Below the pieces are notes generated by a model that was not told the origin of the DNA, made no database searches, and saw only the letters and a program-made list of their open reading frames with translations. Below are positions 61,523 to 64,000 of a DNA stretch of 64,000 nt, one piece after another. Origin of the DNA: Candidatus Omnitrophota bacterium. Lineage in GTDB: Bacteria; Omnitrophota; Gorgyraeia; 2-02-FULL-51-18. Position numbers and translations under genes: made by a program. Each line of letters opens with the position of its first letter. The first letter of the stretch is position 1. Where the stretch lies: contig JAJVIE010000001.1 in assembly GCA_022072175.1 (NCBI GenBank), positions 122,718 through 186,717 on the forward strand, given 5' to 3'.

Positions 61523-64000
61523 TCAGTAGACCTGGATGGAGTCGGCGACGTTGCTGGAAGGATCGTAGCGCAGATCGACGACCGTGCCGGGGGCGAGGTC
61601 GGACGGCTTCTTATCGGTCCCCTCGATACGGGTGCCGCCGTCATGCTTGACCGTCAGGCGGTCGTCGGGCTTGCCGCTGTACAGACGCAGTGTGATGGAA
61701 GTGCCGTCCGCGGAGACCACAGCGCCCGTGACAAAACCGCCGCCGCTCGGAGCGACCGTTGCTTGGGACCTGCGCGATGAAGAGACCGGCGGAGGGGCCG
61801 GCGACTCCTCCTCGACCTCCCCGCGGTGCGAGACCGGCATGGACGCGGGCAAGGAGTCGGGTCCGGTCTGTCCGGCTTCACGGGCTTTCTGACGGGCCTG
61901 ACGGATGAGGTTCTGGATGGGGCCCGACATATGCGGTGTCAGCGCTTCCCACTCACGGACGGCGTCGATATAGCGTCCTTCCTCGTAGTAGGCCTTGCCC
62001 TTCTGATAGACATCGTTGAACCACTGCTTGCGGTCGCTGAGACCCTGTTCGGTCTCGTAGGCGCGTGACCGGGCGGCCTCGGTGTTCTTATCGAGCTTGA
62101 CCTTGGCATCCTCCAGATAGCCGGACAACTCGTCGCTGTCCGGGAACTCGTAGTTCTTCTGGTCCGTCTCGGCGCTCTCGAGGGACTCTTCGGCCTCGGC
62201 CATCTGATCATAGCTGTCCCGAAGCTCCTGGATGCGCCGGGCCAACAGCGAATCCTCCTGCAGGTAAGGCAACAACCGGTCCCATTGCTCGAGGGCGTCG
62301 GCGATGCGTCCCTTCTCGTAGAACGCGATACCGTTGCGGGCCGTGGCGCTCATCCAGGCCTCGCGCTCCTCGACGGCCTTCTGGGACTGAGAGGTCTTGC
62401 CGCGGTACTCCTCGATGTCGCTCTGCATGCGCAGGTTCGCTTCCTCGATGAAGTCGGTCATCTTATCCGCGCCCGGAAAATCCGAGATCTTGTCCACCGA
62501 GCGCACGGCCTTGTAAGCGGTCTCCGCGTCGTTGAGCATGCGGTAGTTGTGCTTGAGCGCGTCGATCTGGGCCATCACCGGCGCGGTGGCGTCGACATCG
62601 CCGGACAGTCGCTTCCAGACCTCGATGGCGTCGTCGATCCGACCCTGGTTGTACAGCTGGGTGCCCTCCCGGACGGTGGCGCTGATGATCGCCTGCCTTT
62701 CGGCCAGACCTTTGCGGGTGCGGGCCAGGTCCGACTCTGCCTTGAGCGTCGCTTCCTTGGTCTTACGGATGGACTCACCGAGGAACTCCTGAAGGTCCTT
62801 GGGCGCCTCGGGCCTCAAACGCGCAGCGTCCGCCGCGGCGTTCTCGGCTTCGAGCATCTTGATGTACGAGTCCTCGGCCGTATCGATGAGCGAGCGCAGG
62901 GTCTTGGCGTCGTCGACGACGGGCAGTAAGGACCGCCACGTGTTGAGCGCTTCCTTGGTCTTGCCCTGCACGAACAGTTCGCGCCCCTGTCTATAGGTCG
63001 CGGCCGCGGCCTCCTGGCGGGCTTTGAAATCCGTATCGGACGACAAGCGTTGCTGGTCCGCCTGGGTCCGGCGGATCTGGATGGAACGATCGACTTCCGC
63101 GAGCGTCTCGGTGAGGCCCGACGGCGGCAGTGGCTGGCGCTTGGCGGTGTCCGCGACGGCTTTCTGCGCGGTCAACAGGTCGTTGTTGAGACGCTCGACA
63201 CGGTCGATCTCGGCCGCCAGGGATTCTCCGCCCTGCACCTCCGGCGTGAGCGCTCTCCAAGCCCCGAGCGCCTCGGCGATCTTACCCTCCCGGTAGAACA
63301 CCTCGCCTTTGGCGAAAGCGGCATCGACGCTGTCCTGACGGTTCTTCGCTCGGGCGTCGGCCTTGGCCTGCAAGGCGACCGACTCGGTCTGCGCGGCCCT
63401 GAGCCGCGCCTGGGTCTCCTGCAGGGCCTGCGCCAGTCCAGCAGGAACGACCAGCTTGGCCTGCGCGCGCTCGGCGGCCCTGTCGGCATCCCGTTTGACC
63501 GACTCGAGAGCGGCCTGAGCGCTCTCGGCCTGGGCGATGAGCGGGCTCAGGGTCTGTTGGTCCTCGAGCTCGGGCAGGATGCTCTTCCACTCGCTGAGGG
63601 CTTCGCGGTACTGGCCCTGATCGTAGTAGGCGCGGCCCTTCTTGAAGGTCTCCTCGAGGCGGGTCTGGCGCTGGGCCAGCGAGCTGTCGGCGGCGCTCTT
63701 CTTCTGAGCGGCCTCGTCGGCCTTGAGCTTGAGCTTGGCCTGCGTGTCGGCCACCAGCTGCGAGAACGTCGCCGGGGATTTGAACTTGGTGTTCTGGCGT
63801 GAGGAAGCTTCCTGGGCGGCCTTCTCGGCGGCGGCCAGAGCGGCCTGAGCGCTCTCGGCCTGGGCGATGAGCGGGCTCAGGGTCTGTTGGTCCTCGAGCT
63901 CGGGCAGGATGCTCTTCCACTCGCTGAGGGCTTCGCGGTACTGGCCCTGATCGTAGTAGGCGCGGCCCTTCTTGAAGGTCTCCTCGAGGCGGGTCTGGCG
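61523..64000 (-). CDS. TPR-like repeat protein, N-terminus beyond the window
   Basis: The frame is open to the right edge: 825 residues are visible and the start is missing. It consists of at least seven units of about 110 residues, each with a core GxxxYxxGxxxxAxxxWxxLxP (such as GRAYYDQGQYREALSEWKSI, GEVFYREGKIAEALGAWRAL, GIAFYEKGRIADALEQWDRL) joined by long charged helices. The two most N-terminal units share an identical stretch. After a Pro/Ser linker the last 75 residues are a small beta domain (GGFVTGAVVSADGTSITLRL). It looks like a large periplasmic or surface scaffold. I cannot name it. Confidence 0.75.
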   Translation of the reverse strand, partial: RQTRLEETFKKGRAYYDQGQYREALSEWKSILPELEDQQTLSPLIAQAESAQAALAAAEKAAQEASSRQNTKFKSPATFSQLVADTQAKLKLKADEAAQKKSAADSSLAQRQTRLEETFKKGRAYYDQGQYREALSEWKSILPELEDQQTLSPLIAQAESAQAALESVKRDADRAAERAQAKLVVPAGLAQALQETQARLRAAQTESVALQAKADARAKNRQDSVDAAFAKGEVFYREGKIAEALGAWRALTPEVQGGESLAAEIDRVERLNNDLLTAQKAVADTAKRQPLPPSGLTETLAEVDRSIQIRRTQADQQRLSSDTDFKARQEAAAATYRQGRELFVQGKTKEALNTWRSLLPVVDDAKTLRSLIDTAEDSYIKMLEAENAAADAARLRPEAPKDLQEFLGESIRKTKEATLKAESDLARTRKGLAERQAIISATVREGTQLYNQGRIDDAIEVWKRLSGDVDATAPVMAQIDALKHNYRMLNDAETAYKAVRSVDKISDFPGADKMTDFIEEANLRMQSDIEEYRGKTSQSQKAVEEREAWMSATARNGIAFYEKGRIADALEQWDRLLPYLQEDSLLARRIQELRDSYDQMAEAEESLESAETDQKNYEFPDSDELSGYLEDAKVKLDKNTEAARSRAYETEQGLSDRKQWFNDVYQKGKAYYEEGRYIDAVREWEALTPHMSGPIQNLIRQARQKAREAGQTGPDSLPASMPVSHRGEVEEESPAPPPVSSSRRSQATVAPSGGGFVTGAVVSADGTSITLRLYSGKPDDRLTVKHDGGTRIEGTDKKPSDLAPGTVVDLRYDPSSNVADSIQVY
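63507..63670. repeat. Identical 164-base repeat inside the TPR-like gene, copy 1
   Basis: Bases 63507-63670 are identical to 63837-64000, offset by 330 bases, that is exactly 110 codons. The repeat encodes AQAESAQAAL backwards to RQTRLEETFKKG. The true length of the repeat cannot be seen because copy 2 meets the window end. Confidence 0.95.
63837..64000. repeat. Identical 164-base repeat inside the TPR-like gene, copy 2 (cut by edge)
   Basis: This is the second copy of the unit at 63507-63670, in the same frame. Because no base differs, it is either a very recent duplication or kept the same by gene conversion, in contrast to the other, clearly diverged units of the protein. More copies may follow outside the window. 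Confidence 0.95.

Overview
This 64 kb window comes from a GC-rich Gram-negative (diderm) bacterium. It carries a TonB-dependent receptor with ExbB, ExbD and TonB, lipoproteins with clear lipoboxes, PhnCDE-like uptake genes, AmtB with a P-II protein, and the complex I genes nuoJKLMN. TreT next to a DUF5752 gene, an RHS protein with a Sec signal, and many short chromosomal TA modules suggest an uncultured lineage such as Omnitrophota or a relative. That placement is only a guess, because no rRNA or other phylogenetic marker is present. I see no tRNA, rRNA or CRISPR array. No stretch longer than 300 bases lacks a gene. Most genes are on the minus strand in tight chains with 4-base ATGA or GTGA overlaps.

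Left part (1-6.3 kb): a rhodanese-membrane protein cut by the window edge, a short-chain dehydrogenase, a glutaredoxin/GST-like protein, a CgeB-like glycosyltransferase, a carbohydrate-binding-like lipoprotein, a secreted FG-GAP-like protein, a class I aminotransferase and a glycine-zipper protein. From 6.4 to 7.8 kb lies a TA patch: an AbrB antitoxin with what may be a ruined vapC, an intact higBA, and a decayed fragment of a pterin dehydratase gene. From 7.8 to 15.2 kb is an accessory cluster: a secreted glycosidase-like protein, a lipoprotein of the archaemetzincin fold that has lost its whole catalytic HExxH motif, two unrecognised genes and a 1111-residue exported RHS protein. The intact pterin dehydratase, a small Cys/His-rich exported protein, a radical SAM enzyme, an HTH antitoxin-like gene and a BrnT/BrnA pair follow.

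Defence island (18.5-28 kb): an alpha/beta hydrolase coupled to an EVE-HNH endonuclease, an unrecognised AT-rich gene with a D/QxK nuclease-like motif, and a complete type I restriction-modification system (hsdM-hsdS-hsdR). Then come a phosphatase, a family 4 uracil-DNA glycosylase, a DUF6580 membrane protein, an exported PIG-L deacetylase and an ArnT-like glycosyltransferase, with mutY divergent.

Iron cluster (34-41.8 kb, all minus): hemP, a TonB-dependent receptor, exbB, exbD, tonB, a His-rich exported protein, a PhnD/PhnC/PhnE-like ABC transporter and a Fur-family regulator. Three TGAGA-N5-TCTCA boxes overlap the hemP start, so the set reads as a Fur-controlled outer-to-inner membrane uptake route.

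Right part (41.8-64 kb): MarC, an MFS transporter, a TlpA/CcdA redox pair, a glycosyltransferase with a six-hairpin glycosidase, rlmN, a histidine phosphatase, a gamma-carbonic anhydrase-like protein, a CNNM/CBS protein, nuoJKLMN on the plus strand from its own promoter, treT with a DUF5752 gene, glnK-amtB, and the C-terminal 825 residues of a repeat protein that runs off the right edge.

A recurring signal is a -10-like hexamer 6 to 9 bases before a start codon with no Shine-Dalgarno sequence. It occurs at higB, the RHS gene, brnT, the ArnT-like gene, mutY, the CNNM gene and the DUF5752 gene, and it suggests leaderless first genes.
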